A DNA stretch of 64,000 nucleotides from Sphingomonas phyllosphaerae 5.2 (lineage in GTDB: Bacteria; Pseudomonadota; Alphaproteobacteria; Sphingomonadales; Sphingomonadaceae). Under the pieces are notes generated by a model. It saw only the letters and a program-made list of their open reading frames with translations, was not told where the DNA came from and ran no database searches. This document shows positions 44,657-55,172 of the stretch, piece by piece. Numbering within the stretch: position 1 is the first letter of the stretch; every line of letters starts with the position of its first letter. The stretch is from assembly GCF_000419605.1 (NCBI RefSeq), contig NZ_ATTI01000001.1, positions 1,215,501-1,279,500 on the forward strand, given 5' to 3'. The position numbers and the translations under genes are program-made.

Positions 44657-46761
44657 GGCTGCGGGTCCACGCCGCGATCGAGGGGGGCGCTACGTCGCTC
44701 GCCCTCGGTCTCGGGTTCGGGCGAGCCGGTGCGCGCCGGTCCACCGCCGGCGGCCACGTCGCGGGCGGTCGCCTCGGCGCTGGCATTCGAGGCGTCGGTG
44801 GCGGCGGCGACCGCGGGGGATGCGGAGGCGGGGACATCGTCGTCGTCGGGCAATACCGGCACCACGGGGGTATGCGCGGCGCGATAGGCGGCGCGCTGCG
44901 TCGCCAGGCGGGTCGTGATGTCGCCACCCCAGGTCGGCTCGACCTCGGCGAGGCTCTTCAGCGCGCGGTCGCGGTCGAACAGGTAGGTCATGATGTCGCG
45001 TCCGATCATCGGCGTATCGAGATTGCGAACGGTGTGGCCGTTATGTTCAAGCACGATCGCGGCGGCGTAGCGCGGATTGTCGTAGGGCGCGAAGCAGACG
45101 AACAGGGCGTGGTCGCGAAGCTTGAACGGCAACTGCCCGTTCTTCAGCACCCCCGAGCGCCGCTCCGCCATCGTGATGCGGCGCACCTGCGCGGTGCCGG
45201 TCTTCGCGGCGATCGCGACGCCGGGCACCAGCATCCGTGCCGCGCCGCCGGTGCCGCCGCCGTTGACGACGCCGTTCATCGCCTCCCGGATCAGGCGGAA
45301 ATGCTCGGGATCGATCGGCAGCGGCTCGGCATGCGGCTTGAACGGATCGCGGATCAGCGTCGGCACCAGCCGGCGCCCCGAAGCGAGCCGGCTTGCCATC
45401 ACCGCCAGCTGCAGCGGGTTGGACAGCACATAGCCCTGACCGATCGAGGCGTTGAGCGAATCGGCGACCTTCCAGTCGGTCTTGTACTTGCGCTGCTTCC
45501 AGGCGCTGTCCGGTACGGTGCCGTAGCGCTGGGTGGAGAAGGGCAGCTCGAACTTCTGGCCGAGCCCCAGCTCGCGCGCGATCGGTGCGATCCGGTCGTA
45601 ACCGACGCGGCGCACCATCTCGTAGAAATAGATGTCGCAGCTTTGCATGATCGCGTTCTTGAGATCGAGCGGTCCGTGACCGCCGCGCTTGTGACAGTGG
45701 AACACGCCATTGCCGACGCGCATCGCGCCCGAACAGAACACGCGCTCGTCGGCACCGACGCCCGCGGCGAGCAGCGCCAGCCCGTTCATCGGCTTAACGG
45801 TGGAGCCCGGCGGATACAGACCCTGCGTGACCTTGTTCATCAAGGGCACGTGATCGTCCTCGCTCAGCATCTTCCATTCGAGTTGGCTGATGCCTTCGGA
45901 GAAGGTGTTGGGATCGTAGGCGGGCATCGACACCATCGCCAGCATCTCGCCCGTCTGGCAGTCGAAGACCACCGCCGAGCCGGAGTTGGTGCCCAGCCGC
46001 CGCGCGGCATATTCCTGCAACCCGGCATCGATCGTCAGTCGCAGCGTGCGCCCCGGCAAGTCCGGGCGGGTGGCGAGTTCCTTGACCAGCTTGCCGCGCG
46101 CGGTCACCTCGACACGGCGGGCACCCGCAGTGCCGCGCAGCAGCGGCTCCATCGTCTTTTCCAGCCCGTCCTTGCCGAGCTTGAAGCCAGGGGTGACGTA
46201 GAGCGGGTCCCGGGTCTTCTTATATTGCTCGGCGGTCGCGGCGCCGACGTAGCCGATCAGGTGCGCGACCGCCGCACCGCCGGGATAATGCCGCGCGAAG
46301 CCACGCGTCGGGGCGACGCCGGGTAGTTCGGGCTGGCGGACCTGCACCGCCGCGAAGCGATCCCAGTCGATGTTCTCGGCGATCTCGACCGGGCGGAAGC
46401 CGGGTGAATGCTCCAGCTCGGCGCGGATCTGTGCCAGATCCTCGTCGGTCAGCGACAGCAGCCCGCGCAGTTGCGCCAGCACACGCTCCGGATCCTCGAG
46501 CCGGTCGGGGATTACGTCCACGCGGAAATCGGTCCGGTTGCTCGCGATCGGCTGGCCGTTGCGGTCGACGATCCAGCCGCGGCGCGGCGGGATCATGGTC
46601 ATGCTGACACGATTGCTCTCGGCCAGCAGGTTGTAATGCTCGTTCTGCGCAATCGCGAGATAGCCCATCCGGCCGATCAGGATGCTACCCAGCCCGAACT
46701 GGCCCGCCCCGAGCAGCCAGGCACGGCGCGAGAAGCTGTAGCTTTGCGCAGCCTCGGTCAT
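44653..46761 (-). CDS. mrdA: Penicillin-binding protein 2 (elongation transpeptidase)
   Basis: The 702-residue class B PBP has an N-terminal membrane anchor (about 12-35). A dimerisation/pedestal domain follows (GWIVDRNGQPIASNRTDFRVDV). The transpeptidase domain has SxxK in PPGSTVKPM, an SxN-like SCD (QSCDIYFYEMV) and KTGT in AAKTGTAQV. It cross-links peptidoglycan in the side wall. A C-terminal tail (about residues 610-702) is Ala/Asp/Pro/Glu-rich and probably disordered, longer than in E. coli. Start 46761 lies 20 bp after the mreD stop. Confidence 0.95.
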   Translation of the reverse strand: MTEAAQSYSFSRRAWLLGAGQFGLGSILIGRMGYLAIAQNEHYNLLAESNRVSMTMIPPRRGWIVDRNGQPIASNRTDFRVDVIPDRLEDPERVLAQLRGLLSLTDEDLAQIRAELEHSPGFRPVEIAENIDWDRFAAVQVRQPELPGVAPTRGFARHYPGGAAVAHLIGYVGAATAEQYKKTRDPLYVTPGFKLGKDGLEKTMEPLLRGTAGARRVEVTARGKLVKELATRPDLPGRTLRLTIDAGLQEYAARRLGTNSGSAVVFDCQTGEMLAMVSMPAYDPNTFSEGISQLEWKMLSEDDHVPLMNKVTQGLYPPGSTVKPMNGLALLAAGVGADERVFCSGAMRVGNGVFHCHKRGGHGPLDLKNAIMQSCDIYFYEMVRRVGYDRIAPIARELGLGQKFELPFSTQRYGTVPDSAWKQRKYKTDWKVADSLNASIGQGYVLSNPLQLAVMASRLASGRRLVPTLIRDPFKPHAEPLPIDPEHFRLIREAMNGVVNGGGTGGAARMLVPGVAIAAKTGTAQVRRITMAERRSGVLKNGQLPFKLRDHALFVCFAPYDNPRYAAAIVLEHNGHTVRNLDTPMIGRDIMTYLFDRDRALKSLAEVEPTWGGDITTRLATQRAAYRAAHTPVVPVLPDDDDVPASASPAVAAATDASNASAEATARDVAAGGGPARTGSPEPETEGERRSAPLDRGVDPQP

Positions 46762-46781
46762 GATCTTCGGGGCGCGCGATC

Positions 46782-47288
46782 TCACAAGGCGCGCCGCAGA
46801 TCGATCCACGCGACCAGGCGCGCGGCGGCGGGGAAAAGCAGGACCGACATCATGATCTGAAGCAATAGCACGCTATCGACGTGCGCGCCGAACGGCGTCG
46901 CGGCCAGCCTTCCGCCCACCAGCGCGAGCCCGATCGCCAGCGCCGCGATCGCCCAGCTTTGCGCGAAGTCGCGCACGCCCGACCTCGCGTCGATCGCGTC
47001 GACCAGGAAATAGGCCAGTGTCCACAGCAGCATCGCGCTGCCGATCGGCTGACCCGAGACGAGATCGTCGAACAGCCCGAGCAGCGCCGGTGCCCAGACC
47101 CGCAGCGACAGCGGCGCGAGCAGCCGCCACGACAGCAGGATCAGCAGTCCGACCGGCGGCAGCAGCGGCAAGGTCGCATCCCAGGGCAGGATCGTCACGA
47201 GCGACCCGGCCATGACCGTCGCCCACGGCAACAGCCGCGCGCGCCCGGCGGGCAGCGGTTCCTCGAAGGGCGGGCGAGACGGTTTCAC
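46782..47288 (-). CDS. mreD: Rod-shape-determining protein MreD
   Basis: The 168-residue protein has about five TM helices (VMAGSLVTILPW, LLPPVGLLILLSWRLLAPLSLR, LLGLFDDLVSGQPIGSAMLLWTLAYFLVDAID). LFDDLVSGQPIGSAML is a typical MreD signature. It links the cytoskeletal MreB and periplasmic MreC to the synthases. GTG 47288 overlaps the stop of mreC (GTGA). Confidence 0.9.
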   Translation of the reverse strand: MKPSRPPFEEPLPAGRARLLPWATVMAGSLVTILPWDATLPLLPPVGLLILLSWRLLAPLSLRVWAPALLGLFDDLVSGQPIGSAMLLWTLAYFLVDAIDARSGVRDFAQSWAIAALAIGLALVGGRLAATPFGAHVDSVLLLQIMMSVLLFPAAARLVAWIDLRRAL

Positions 47289-48187
47289 GGCTCGGGCGTG
47301 GGGGTCGGCGCAGGGGTTGGGGACGGTACGGGAGCCGGTGGCGGAGGTGGCATGAACGCACGGTGGACGATCGCGAAATCCAGCACGTCGGGGCGCGCGA
47401 ACGGTCGGGCCGGGGCGCTTTCGGTGCCGGCACGCAGCACGCGCGCGACGGGCACGCCGGGCACGAAGATGCCGCCCGTTCCCGAGGTGACGAAGATGTC
47501 GCCGGGGCGGAAATGCCCGTCGGCGGTGTCGATCGTGCGAATGTCGATCAGCCCGTCACCGCGCCCCGCGGCCAGCGCCGGGCGGCCATCGCGCGAACGA
47601 CGGACCGGCACGACGCTCTCGGCATCGGTGACCAGCAGCACGCGTGCGGTGTTGGGGCCGGCGTAGAGGACGCGCCCGATCAACCCTTCCGGGCCGCTGA
47701 CCGGCTGGCCGTCCGTCACGCCTTGCCAGCTGCCGGCGTTGAGCAGGCCGTAGCGGCGCGTGCTCGACGCGCTGGTGCTGACGATCCGCGCGACCGTGAC
47801 GGTGTCCTGACGCTGATCGCGCACACGCAGCAGCGCGCGAAGCCGGACGTTCTCTAGGCGAGCCTGCCGCCCGACCAGCAACGCGCCGCGCGCGCGGGCA
47901 AGTCGTTCGCGCAACTCCGCATTCTCACCGTGGACCCGCCACCAGGTGCCGATCGCCTCGGGCACGGTCGCGATGGTGCGCACCACTGCGCCACCGGCTG
48001 TGGCGACCGGCGTCGTCGCTTCCGCCACCGCCGCCTGCGCGACCGAGAAGGCGGCGGGGTTGAACGTCGACAGCGCGAGCAGGACCGCCCCTACCACCGC
48101 CCCGGCGATGCCGAGGATGTAGGTGACGAACAGCCCATATTGCGCCCGCCGCGAAAAGCCGGGGCGCCGATCCCGCGACGGCGCCAT
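47285..48187 (-). CDS. mreC: Rod-shape-determining protein MreC
   Basis: The 300-residue protein has one TM helix (about 18-42), a short coiled coil (ENAELRERLARARGALLVGRQARLENVRLRALL), a beta-rich domain (VARIVSTSASSTRRYGLLNAGSWQGVTDGQPV) and a Pro-rich tail. It forms the periplasmic scaffold of the elongasome. ATG 48187 is chosen because GGGAGG lies about 9 bases upstream; a GTG at 48196 would sit inside that site. Confidence 0.92.
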   Translation of the reverse strand: MAPSRDRRPGFSRRAQYGLFVTYILGIAGAVVGAVLLALSTFNPAAFSVAQAAVAEATTPVATAGGAVVRTIATVPEAIGTWWRVHGENAELRERLARARGALLVGRQARLENVRLRALLRVRDQRQDTVTVARIVSTSASSTRRYGLLNAGSWQGVTDGQPVSGPEGLIGRVLYAGPNTARVLLVTDAESVVPVRRSRDGRPALAAGRGDGLIDIRTIDTADGHFRPGDIFVTSGTGGIFVPGVPVARVLRAGTESAPARPFARPDVLDFAIVHRAFMPPPPPAPVPSPTPAPTPTPEP

Positions 48188-48211
48188 TGCCGTCACCTCC
48201 CGCCTTCGAAA

Positions 48212-49330
<1,119 letters not shown>

Positions 49331-49392
49331 TCATGCTGGCGATGGTATCTGCGGGGTCGCGGGATGCCGCGGCTTGGGCTAGGTGCTGGCTC

Positions 49393-51198
49393 GTGTCAAT
49401 ACGCCGTCTCCCCTCGCATCTGGTCAACCGCATCGCTGCCGGTGAAGTGGTGGAAAGACCCGCCAGCGCGTTGAAGGAGTTGGTCGAGAATGCGATCGAT
49501 TCCGGCGCGACACGCATCGCCGTGGTGCTGGCGGCGGGCGGGATCGAGCGGATCGAGGTCGCCGACGACGGCTGCGGGATGACCCCGGCCGAGCTCGCGC
49601 TGGCGCTGGAGCGGCACGCCACCTCCAAGCTGCCGGATGAAGATATCGACCGCGTCCAGACGCTTGGCTTCCGTGGCGAGGCTTTGCCGTCAATCGCTTC
49701 CGTTGCGCGGTTGACGATCGAGAGCCGCCCCGTCGGCGCGGAGGGATGGGCGCGGACAATCGACAATGGCGCGCTGGAGCGCGACGGGCCCGCCGCATTG
49801 CCGCCCGGCACGCGCGTGGTGGCGGAGGCGTTGTTCGCGCGGGTGCCGGCGCGGCGCAAGTTCCTGCGTTCGCCGCGCGCCGAATATGGCGCGTGCCTCG
49901 ACGTGGTACGACGGCTGGCGATGGCACGACCCGATATCGCCTTCTCGGTCGAGCATGACGGGCGGCGTGTGCTGTCGGTGATCGCGGCCGAGGGGCGGCC
50001 GGCACGTGTCGCGGCGCTGACCGACCGAGCGCTGGCCGACAATTCGGTGGCGATCGATCTGGAGCGCGAGGGGCATGTGCTGGGCGGGGTCGCGGGGCTG
50101 CCGACCTTCCACCGCGGGGTGGCCGATCATCAATATCTGTTCGTCAACGGCCGACCCGTACGCGATCGGTTGCTGATCGGGGCAATCCGCGGCGCCTATG
50201 CCGAGATGATGCCGCGCGACCGCCATGCCGTGGTCGCGCTGTTCCTCGACGTGCCACCCAGCGAAGTCGACGTGAACGTCCATCCGGCCAAGACCGAGGT
50301 GCGTTTCCGCGATCCGGCGCTGGTGCGCGGGATGATCGTGTCCGGATTACGCCGCGCGCTGGACGCCGCGGGGCACCGCGTCGCGCACTCGGCCCCGGCC
50401 GATATCATGGCGTTGTGGACGCAAGGTTCGAGCGTTCCCCCGGCGTTTGATGGCGACGCGAGCGGAACCTCCGGTGAGCCGGTGGGATCACAGGGCTCCG
50501 CCCCGACCTTCCCGGCCGGGCAGGGGCTCCGATTGAACGACCACCGGCCGACTTTCTTCGCCGCCCCGCCGCAGGCGCGTCCGACCCCGGAGTGGACGCC
50601 GCCGCCGGTGCGCGAGGACTTCCCGCTCGGCGTCGCGCGCGGGCAGGTGGCGAAGACCTATATCGTCGCCGAAGCCGAGGACGGGCTGGTATTGGTCGAC
50701 CAGCATGCGGCGCACGAGCGGCTGGTGCTGGAGCGGATGCGCGTCGCGCTCGCCGGCGGGCGGGTGGCAAGCCAGTCGCTGCTGATCCCCGAAGTGATCG
50801 AGCTGGAAGAACCGGCGTGCGACCGGCTGGAGGCGCGTATCGCGGAACTCGCTGAATTCGGGTTGGAACTGGAGCGGTTCGGCGCCCGCGCGATGCTGGT
50901 GCGCGCTACCCCCGCGCTGTTGGGCAGTGGCGATCCGAAAGGGCTGGTGACCGACCTCGCTGACGAACTCGCCGCCTATGACGAGGCCTTGTCGTTGCGC
51001 GAGCGGCTGGACGCGATCGCCGGGACGATGGCGTGCCATGGATCGGTGCGCGCGGGGCGGGTGCTGTCACCGGCGGAAATGAACGCGCTACTGCGCGAGA
51101 TGGAGGCGACGCCGCATTCCGGGCAGTGTAACCACGGCCGTCCGACGTGGGTGAAGCTGGATCTTAAAACCGTTGCGAAGCTGTTCGGCCGCTCGTGA
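49393..51198 (+). CDS. mutL: DNA mismatch repair protein MutL
   Basis: The 601-residue protein begins at GTG 49393 (SIRRLPSHLVNRIAAGEVVERPASALKELVENAID). GHKL ATPase motifs are present: ELVENAIDSGA (motif I), DDGCGM (motif II), RHATSKL and LGFRGEALPSI (motif III). The C-terminal dimerisation domain (about 410-601) has VLVDQHAAHERL and HSGQCNHGRPT. The zinc/endonuclease motif DQHAAHER is near-complete but the DQHA(x)2E(x)4E metal motif lacks its second Glu, so endonuclease activity is uncertain. It coordinates MutS with downstream repair. Confidence 0.95.
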   Translation: MSIRRLPSHLVNRIAAGEVVERPASALKELVENAIDSGATRIAVVLAAGGIERIEVADDGCGMTPAELALALERHATSKLPDEDIDRVQTLGFRGEALPSIASVARLTIESRPVGAEGWARTIDNGALERDGPAALPPGTRVVAEALFARVPARRKFLRSPRAEYGACLDVVRRLAMARPDIAFSVEHDGRRVLSVIAAEGRPARVAALTDRALADNSVAIDLEREGHVLGGVAGLPTFHRGVADHQYLFVNGRPVRDRLLIGAIRGAYAEMMPRDRHAVVALFLDVPPSEVDVNVHPAKTEVRFRDPALVRGMIVSGLRRALDAAGHRVAHSAPADIMALWTQGSSVPPAFDGDASGTSGEPVGSQGSAPTFPAGQGLRLNDHRPTFFAAPPQARPTPEWTPPPVREDFPLGVARGQVAKTYIVAEAEDGLVLVDQHAAHERLVLERMRVALAGGRVASQSLLIPEVIELEEPACDRLEARIAELAEFGLELERFGARAMLVRATPALLGSGDPKGLVTDLADELAAYDEALSLRERLDAIAGTMACHGSVRAGRVLSPAEMNALLREMEATPHSGQCNHGRPTWVKLDLKTVAKLFGRS

Positions 51199-51222
51199 GG
51201 CGTCCGACATGCGATCCGCCTA

Positions 51223-52245
51223 TCAACCAGGCGCGCGATGGGTCGTGAAGAAGCGAAGCATCGCGCGCGAGGCGTCCGGGCCGGCGGCATCAGCGTAGGA
51301 GCCGGCCGGATCGCCGCCCGACCAGGCGTGGCCGGCACCGGCGATCGTCCACTGCTCGATCAGGATCCTGCCGGCAGCGTCGCGGCTGAGCGTGCGCGTG
51401 TAGCGCCGACCGCCCGCGGTGCCATCCTCGATCTCGATCGTCACCGGTACGCCCGTTGCAGTTGCGGCGGCGGTGACGATCGCCTGCGCGTTCGCTTCGT
51501 CGACTACGCCGTCACGGTCGCCGTGAAACGTGATAACCGGCACGAAACGCGCGTTTGCGCGCGCGGCGCTTCGCTGTGCGGCACCGCGCTTCATCGCGGT
51601 CAGTGCCTCGGGCAGGGTCCTTGCGGCACCGCAGGCAAGGCCGGAGTGGATGCCGACCGCAGCGAACAACTCCGGATAGGCATCGGCCATGATCGCGGCG
51701 GCGGCACCGCCGGCCGATAGCCCGGCGACATAGACGCGAGCGGGGTCGGCGTGTTCGGCGGCGAGCACGTCGTTCACAATGCCGGCGATCAGCGCCGGCT
51801 CGCCGCGGTCGCGGGCCTGGTCGCCGGGGCGAAACCAGTTCCAGCAGCGCTGCTGGTTGGCGGTCTGCGTCTGACGCGGGTAGGCGACGAGGAAGCCGAG
51901 TTCGTCGGCGAGCCGGTTCATTCCGGTGCCGCGCGCGAAATCCTCGGGGCTCTGGGTGCAGCCGTGGAGCATCACCACCAGCGGCATGCCGGGCGCGGCG
52001 GCGGCCGGGCGATAGAGCATATAGTCGAGCGCGCCCACCTGTCCGTTATGACGACGCGTGTCGAAGCGACCGATGGCGGGCGTGTCGATGATGGCAGCCG
52101 GGAGGATCGCGCCGGCGACCGGCTGTGGCGGGCGCGGGCGATCCGGGTTCGTACCGAGCGCGTTCCGTAGCAGCGCACTTGCGCCGGTCAGGTCGCCGGT
52201 GCGGGTCAGCCGCAGCGCTTCGGCCATTGTGGTCTGTAGCGTCAT
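51223..52245 (-). CDS. PHB-depolymerase-family esterase
   Basis: The 340-residue alpha/beta hydrolase has the oxyanion HGCTQS, the Ser nucleophile GLSAGGAAA, Asp in FHGDRDGVV and His in GAGHAWSGG. This is the extracellular-type PHB depolymerase/feruloyl esterase group. It has no signal peptide; a helical N-terminus (MAEALRLTRTGDLTGASALL) suggests cytoplasmic action or a different export route. Substrate is likely a short polyester or aryl ester. It lies 13 bp downstream of the RHH regulator gene, so the two likely form one operon. Confidence 0.85.
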   Translation of the reverse strand: MTLQTTMAEALRLTRTGDLTGASALLRNALGTNPDRPRPPQPVAGAILPAAIIDTPAIGRFDTRRHNGQVGALDYMLYRPAAAAPGMPLVVMLHGCTQSPEDFARGTGMNRLADELGFLVAYPRQTQTANQQRCWNWFRPGDQARDRGEPALIAGIVNDVLAAEHADPARVYVAGLSAGGAAAAIMADAYPELFAAVGIHSGLACGAARTLPEALTAMKRGAAQRSAARANARFVPVITFHGDRDGVVDEANAQAIVTAAATATGVPVTIEIEDGTAGGRRYTRTLSRDAAGRILIEQWTIAGAGHAWSGGDPAGSYADAAGPDASRAMLRFFTTHRAPG

Positions 52246-52258
52246 CGATCTTCTCCGT

Positions 52259-52654
52259 TCAGGCGAGGCGGTCGGCGAGCGCGGCCTTGACCGCGGGTGT
52301 CGCATGGAGTGCACCCAGAACGGTTACCGATCCGATCGCGGCGCGCGCGAGTTCGGGAGTGACGTCGGGGGCGATGGTAAGCAGGCCGAGCACGCGGATG
52401 TCGAGCATCTCGTCCTTGGCGCGTGCCGCTTCGAGGTCGCGGGCGGCGAGATGGCAGAGCCCGAGCTGGAGTTGGCGACGCGTCGCCGATTGGCGTGCCG
52501 CTTCGCCGTGTCGATCCAGCTGATTGCGGATCGCTGTGCGGATGAAGTCGCTGCGATTGCCGTAAAAGCCCTCCCGCACCAGCAGATCGACGTGCCCCAG
52601 GTCGACGAACCCGAGGTTGATCGTGATCTTCTCACTGTCCTGCTGCTGCGCCAT
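52259..52654 (-). CDS. Ribbon-helix-helix (CopG-like) regulator
   Basis: The 131-residue protein has an N-terminal RHH motif (ITINLGFVDLGHVDLLVREGFYGNRSDFIRTAIRNQL). The short strand followed by two helices is typical of CopG/Arc DNA-binding dimers. The C-terminal half (about 60-131) is helical and may be a ligand or partner domain. It probably autoregulates, as a 16-bp inverted repeat sits 11 bp upstream of its start. Confidence 0.78.
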   Translation of the reverse strand: MAQQQDSEKITINLGFVDLGHVDLLVREGFYGNRSDFIRTAIRNQLDRHGEAARQSATRRQLQLGLCHLAARDLEAARAKDEMLDIRVLGLLTIAPDVTPELARAAIGSVTVLGALHATPAVKAALADRLA

Positions 52655-52664
52655 GCTCGATCCA

Positions 52665-52691
52665 CCATCCGTATGGATGGTATTTGGATGG
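52665..52691. promoter_or_regulatory. Operator candidate for the RHH regulator
   Basis: CCATCC (52665-52670) and GGATGG (52675-52680) form an inverted repeat around GTAT, and a third GGATGG lies at 52686-52691, 11 bp on. Repeated 6-bp half-sites at one helical turn are typical of RHH binding. It sits right before the regulator start (52654) on the minus strand. Confidence 0.6.
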
Positions 52692-52728
52692 CGATCAGCG
52701 AATTACAAGATGTACGCGGAGGCCAGTC

Positions 52729-53601
52729 TCAGCGGATGATTGCGAACCTGATCCGGGCGGTCAGGTCCATGACCACGATGCCATCCCAGACGGGTGCATT
52801 GCCGAGCACGCCGTCGGTGGGCACCGGCCAGTCCGCGAACCCTGCCGGTGCGAGCGGGTTGGTGAAGACGGTGACGCGCCCGAGATCGACCGTGCCGACG
52901 CGGAGCGAAGCCGTCGACGGTGCGCCGGCGATGACGAGCGGCTTGCCCCATGCGGTGCCGCGGTAGCTGGCGGGCGCGTCCGCGGTGGTCGTGCGGCCGG
53001 TCAGTCGCCGCCAGAGCGAGAGGTCGACGCTGAGCGGCAACTCACTGGAGCCGGTGTCGAACACGACGGTGTCGCTTGCGAACGTACCGATGGTGACCGG
53101 GACGTGGAACTTGGCATTGCGGAGCATCGCGCGCACCGACGGGGCCGCAGCGATCGGGGCGGGCACGTCGCCGGCGGCGAACAGGCAGAAGCGCCGGGCG
53201 GGATAATCGATCACCACCACCCGGCCGAGCAACGCGGGTAGCCCGAGCGTGCCTTGCACCTGCGCGTCGGGAGTCATGTCACGATTGGCGTAGAGCGTCG
53301 GGCGGTTGAGCGTGGTGCCGGCGATCGTGAGCGTCGTGGCGCGGAACGTCTCAGCGCCGGCCGGGGTGCCGGCGGGCGGCGCTCCGTACAGGCTGGTGGC
53401 ATCGGCGCCGGTATCGAGCTGCATCCACAGCGCGCGGCCGTCGAGCGCGACAGGCACGGTGATCGCCCCGCGCGGTCCGGTGTCGCTGGGGACCCATCGG
53501 AACGCCGTGCATGACGGACCGGACAGGCTGGCGCTAGCAGCGCCGAGCGTCGTGGCGGGAGCAAGCGCGGCGGCGAGCACGGCAAAGGCGGGAGCGATCA
53601 T
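52729..53601 (-). CDS. Aspartyl protease-like protein with two DTG sites
   Basis: The 290-residue protein has a signal peptide (ending ATTLGAAS) and two retropepsin-like halves. The first active-site segment is MQLDTGADAT (about residue 60); the second is VVFDTGSSELPL (about 180). Each is followed by a GxxxL-type flap strand (LGLPALLGRVVVIDY; GVLGNAPVWDGIVVMDL). A two-lobed single chain resembles pepsin-type organisation from a bacterial source. It is likely a periplasmic peptidase. Confidence 0.78.
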   Translation of the reverse strand: MIAPAFAVLAAALAPATTLGAASASLSGPSCTAFRWVPSDTGPRGAITVPVALDGRALWMQLDTGADATSLYGAPPAGTPAGAETFRATTLTIAGTTLNRPTLYANRDMTPDAQVQGTLGLPALLGRVVVIDYPARRFCLFAAGDVPAPIAAAPSVRAMLRNAKFHVPVTIGTFASDTVVFDTGSSELPLSVDLSLWRRLTGRTTTADAPASYRGTAWGKPLVIAGAPSTASLRVGTVDLGRVTVFTNPLAPAGFADWPVPTDGVLGNAPVWDGIVVMDLTARIRFAIIR

Positions 53602-53749
53602 TATCGAACCCTTACAACCGGGCGCGATGGCGTCCAGAGCGGCGGCCCGGCGTTGTGGAACGCTGACGAAGGCCGCGCATGGCTGACAAGCAGACCCGCG
53701 CTAGCTAAACCGCGACCCTTGCCAGATGCTCTCGCGGCCTATCTGCCGC

Positions 53750-54529
53750 TCAGCCGAAATTCACGGGCGGAAGTGCGGCGACCGCGGGGCGGGCGAGCAG
53801 ATAGCCCTGGCATAGCCGAATGCCGAGATCGCGCAGCGTTTGAAGTTCGGCGCCGGTCTCAATACCCTCTGCGATGCAGCCGATGCCCAGCGCCTCGGCG
53901 ATCCTCACCACGCCCGCGACGATCGCCTGACGCGCGGGCGACGCATCGATGTCGCGGATCAACGCCATGTCGAGCTTGATCATGTCGGGGCGCAGGTCGG
54001 CGAGCAGCCCGAGCCCGGCATAGCCAGCGCCGAAATCGTCGATCGCGGTGGTAAAACCGCGGGCGCGATATGCCGCGACGATCCGCTGGACGTGCGCGAC
54101 GTCGCGCATCCGTTCGTCCTCGGTGAATTCGAACATCAGCCGCCGCCGATCGAAGCCGACGCGCTGCGCCGCGGCCAGCGAGGCGCGGATGCACGCATCC
54201 GGTTCGTAGACCGCGTTCGGCATGAAGTTGATCGACAGCTTCGTCGAATCGTCGGCACCGAACAACCGTCCGGCGAGCGCGATCGCGGTGACGCGACACT
54301 TCTGGTCGAACTTGTAGATCATCTCCGGATCGACGCGCGCCAGCACCTCGCCCGCCGACAAACCGTCTACACCACGCACCAGCGCCTCATAGGCGAAGAC
54401 CGTCCCGGTTGTGACGTCGACGATCGGCTGGAATGCCATGGTGATCGCGGTGCCGAAGGGAGCGCCCCCACGGCACCCGGGGCAGGGATGTTCTGCCGCG
54501 GCCGGCAACAGCGATGCGTCGTCGATCAT
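53750..54529 (-). CDS. Stand-alone EAL-domain c-di-GMP phosphodiesterase
   Basis: The 259-residue protein has EAL at 48-50 (FAYEALVRG), NFMPNA, MFEFTEDERM, DDFGAGYAG and CIAEGIET. Key metal and substrate residues are present, so activity is likely. The N-terminal Cys-rich segment (AAEHPCPGCRGGAPFG, CPGC) may bind metal or sense redox, an uncommon feature. ATG 54529 has AAGGTG upstream; upstream in-frame ATG 54619 is less supported. Confidence 0.85.
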   Translation of the reverse strand: MIDDASLLPAAAEHPCPGCRGGAPFGTAITMAFQPIVDVTTGTVFAYEALVRGVDGLSAGEVLARVDPEMIYKFDQKCRVTAIALAGRLFGADDSTKLSINFMPNAVYEPDACIRASLAAAQRVGFDRRRLMFEFTEDERMRDVAHVQRIVAAYRARGFTTAIDDFGAGYAGLGLLADLRPDMIKLDMALIRDIDASPARQAIVAGVVRIAEALGIGCIAEGIETGAELQTLRDLGIRLCQGYLLARPAVAALPPVNFG

Positions 54530-54701
54530 ATCCGTCACCTTGGTCGCGACCGGCCTTACGCCTGCGCCGCAATCCTTTCCACGGGCATGCGTAGCGGTGC
54601 GCAGGTTAAACAACGGCAAAGACGAAGAAAGGTTCTTGCGCTCACGAACGTCGGGCGGGCCGTAGCATTACCCGTCCGTCAGACGTGGCGCGGAGAGCCG
54701 G

Positions 54702-55172
54702 TCAGATTCCTGCCTGCCGTCGTGCGCGGATCACCGCCGTGTCCAGCGCCGACAGGAACCGCGAGCGATCCTCCTTTGCGAACGGCGGTGGGCCGCCGAT
54801 ACGGTCGCCTCCTGCACGCAGGTCGCTCATGATCGCGCGCACCGCGACGGCGTTACCGATCGAGCTGCTGGTGAACGGGCGACCGTTGGGGGAGATCACC
54901 GCGGCGGCGCCGGCTTTCAGGCACCGATCGGCGAGCAGTATGTCGGCGGTGACCACGACGGTGCCGCCATCGACGCGCTCGGCGATCCAGTCGTCCGCCG
55001 CGTCGAAGGTGTCGCCGACCACGACTCGCTCGATCAGCGGGTGCACGGGCACGCGCAGGTGCGCGTTGCTGACGACCGTCACAGGCACCGCGAGCCGGTA
55101 CGCGACCCGGTAGATCTCCTCCTTCACCGGGCAGGCGTCGGCGTCGACCAGGATGCGCAAGGACACAGACAT
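54702..55172 (-). CDS. YaiI/YqxD family protein (DUF188)
   Basis: The 156-residue protein has LRILVDADACPVKEEIYRVA, TVVSNAHL, VVVGDTFDAADDWIAERV, VVTADILLADRCL and the C-terminal PFAKEDRSRFLSALD. The Asp pattern resembles PIN-like nucleases, but no activity has been shown for the family. ATG 55172 has GGAGCGG upstream. It is divergent from the RpfF-like gene. Confidence 0.88.
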   Translation of the reverse strand: MSVSLRILVDADACPVKEEIYRVAYRLAVPVTVVSNAHLRVPVHPLIERVVVGDTFDAADDWIAERVDGGTVVVTADILLADRCLKAGAAAVISPNGRPFTSSSIGNAVAVRAIMSDLRAGGDRIGGPPPFAKEDRSRFLSALDTAVIRARRQAGI

